The notes under the pieces are model-generated. The model did no database searches, was not told where the DNA came from, and saw only the letters and a program-made list of their open reading frames with translations. Source: Pseudomonadota bacterium (GTDB lineage Bacteria > Pseudomonadota > Gammaproteobacteria > Burkholderiales > Burkholderiaceae_E). Taken from it: a stretch of DNA of 6,657 nucleotides. This document shows positions 5,783 through 6,657 of this stretch, piece after piece; position 1 is the stretch's first letter, and each line of letters opens with the position of its first letter. Position numbers and translations under genes: made by a program. The stretch is taken from NCBI GenBank assembly GCA_023388075.1, contig JAEWGX010000110.1, forward strand, positions 1 to 6,657, in the 5' to 3' direction.

Positions 5783-6534
5783 CTACGAACACCCCGGTCC
5801 CCGCCAACGGCGTCACCGTGCTCGTCGTGGAAGACGAGCCCAAGCTGGCCGAGCTGGTCGTCCGCTACCTGGAGGCGTCCGGCTACGCGGCGCGGCGCCT
5901 GGTCGACGGTCGCGACGTGGTTCCGGCCGTGCGCGAGTCGCCGCCAGACCTGATCCTGCTCGACCTGATGCTGCCGGGGCGGGACGGCATCGACATCTGC
6001 CGCGAGCTGAGGACCTTCAGCGACGTGCCGATCGTCATGATGACGGCTCGGGTGGAGGAGATCGACCGGCTGCTCGGGTTGGAGCTGGGCGCCGACGACT
6101 ATGTCTGCAAGCCGTTCAGCCCGCGCGAGCTGGTGGCGCGGGTGCGCGCGATCCTGCGGCGCACGCGCGGGGCGCCACGCTCCGGCGCCGACGGCGAGGC
6201 CGAGGACGATCGCGTGGTGGTGGACTGGGCGGGCGAGGACGCGCGCCCGGTCCGGCTGGTGATCGACGAAGGGCGCCACCAGGTGCGGCTGGAGGACAAG
6301 CCGCTCGACCTCACGCCCGTGGAGTTCCGCCTGCTCGCCACGCTTGCCGCCGCGCCCGGACGGGTCCTGCGGCGCGACGCGTTGCTCGATCGCCTCTATG
6401 CCGATCACCGGGTCGTCAGCGACCGTACCGTCGATACGCACGTGAAGAACCTGCGCCGGAAGCTGGCGCAGGTGGTGAGCGACCGGGACCTGATCCACTC
6501 GGTCTACGGCGTGGGCTACAAGTTCGAACCCTGA
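5779..6534 (+). CDS. baeR: BaeR-like response regulator (OmpR/PhoB class)
   Basis: Cytoplasmic DNA-binding response regulator, 251 aa, partner of the BaeS-like kinase. Receiver domain about 12-128: acidic pair E18-D19 in VVEDEPKLAEL, phospho-acceptor Asp62 in LILLDLMLPG, switch Thr89 in VMMTA, Lys111 in CKPFSPRE. The string EEIDRLLGLELGADDYVCKP (93-112) is a strong BaeR hallmark. The C-terminal winged helix (about 163-250) has LDLTPVEFRLL (176-186), the recognition-helix region VSDRTVDTHVKNLRRKL (213-229) and the closing VYGVGYKFEP. The interdomain linker (about 130-160) is acidic and about 15 residues longer than in E. coli BaeR. The ATG overlaps the baeS stop by four bases, indicating translational coupling, with GGGGAG just upstream. 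Gene order (kinase then regulator) is as in the E. coli mdtABCD-baeSR operon, but no efflux gene precedes it here. Confidence 0.93.
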   Translation: MTTNTPVPANGVTVLVVEDEPKLAELVVRYLEASGYAARRLVDGRDVVPAVRESPPDLILLDLMLPGRDGIDICRELRTFSDVPIVMMTARVEEIDRLLGLELGADDYVCKPFSPRELVARVRAILRRTRGAPRSGADGEAEDDRVVVDWAGEDARPVRLVIDEGRHQVRLEDKPLDLTPVEFRLLATLAAAPGRVLRRDALLDRLYADHRVVSDRTVDTHVKNLRRKLAQVVSDRDLIHSVYGVGYKFEP

Positions 6535-6541
6535 AGAACCG

Positions 6542-6657
6542 ATGAAGGCCATCTCCGACAGCGAAAGCGCAGCCGTCGCGACCACCCGGCGCAGCCCGCC
6601 GGCGGGCGACGCGGGGCCGGGGCGGACCGTGCCCCGCGCCGACGACGGCGGCCCGGC
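6542..6657 (+). CDS. Unidentified protein, N-terminal fragment (downstream of baeR)
   Basis: An open frame begins with ATG seven bases after the baeR stop and continues off the right edge without a stop: 38 complete codons. GAAGAA lies about five bases before the ATG as a plausible ribosome-binding site. By my count 36 of the 38 codons end in G or C, as in the neighbouring genes, which supports real coding. The visible part starts MKAISDSESAAV and is polar and rich in Ala, Pro, Gly, Arg and Asp, so it is probably a disordered cytoplasmic tail. No domain can be recognised. The spacing suggests it belongs to the baeSR operon. A cytoplasmic N-terminal tail of an efflux adaptor or other membrane protein would fit the context, but that is a guess. 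Confidence 0.55.
   Translation, partial: MKAISDSESAAVATTRRSPPAGDAGPGRTVPRADDGGP

Overview
The window is very GC-rich (roughly 70% by eye), and its genes use G or C at almost every third codon position. It looks like chromosomal DNA of a high-GC proteobacterium. The protein family variants point to beta- or gammaproteobacteria: a BaeS/BaeR pair strongly resembling the enterobacterial proteins as I remember them, a UreE with a His-rich tail, and a UbiB-type kinase. I cannot name a genus.

Layout, left to right. At 1-197 on the minus strand is the N-terminal end of a cation diffusion facilitator (CDF) metal transporter that runs off the left edge. A short divergent gap (198-282) separates it from the plus-strand cluster ureE (283-786), ureF (820-1569) and ureG (1588-2268), which encode urease nickel-insertion factors. 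A convergent 61-bp gap holding a small GC hairpin follows. Next, on the minus strand, is a complete UbiB/ABC1-family atypical kinase gene (4033-2330). A 201-bp divergent intergenic region (4034-4234) leads to the plus-strand operon baeS (4235-5782) and baeR (5779-6534), which overlap by an ATGA junction. Seven bases later a further ORF starts at 6542 and runs off the right edge.

How the genes work together. UreE delivers Ni2+, and UreG (a GTPase) and UreF (its scaffold and activator) form the complex that loads nickel into apo-urease. The urease structural genes ureABC and the fourth accessory gene ureD/ureH are not in this window, and upstream space is taken by the divergent transporter gene, so the urease genes are either split or lie elsewhere. 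BaeS and BaeR form an envelope-stress two-component system that in enterobacteria controls multidrug efflux; the gene behind baeR is probably in the same transcript. The UbiB-like protein is predicted to support ubiquinone biosynthesis or lipid-related functions at the membrane and has no obvious tie to its neighbours.

I see no mobile elements, CRISPR arrays, tRNA or rRNA genes, and no convincing previously undescribed system. The oddities worth a look are lineage-type insertions (an acidic insert in UreF, an Ala/Pro-rich insert in the BaeS sensor domain, an N-terminal extension on UreG), the stand-alone ureEFG set beside a CDF gene, and the unidentified gene after baeR.
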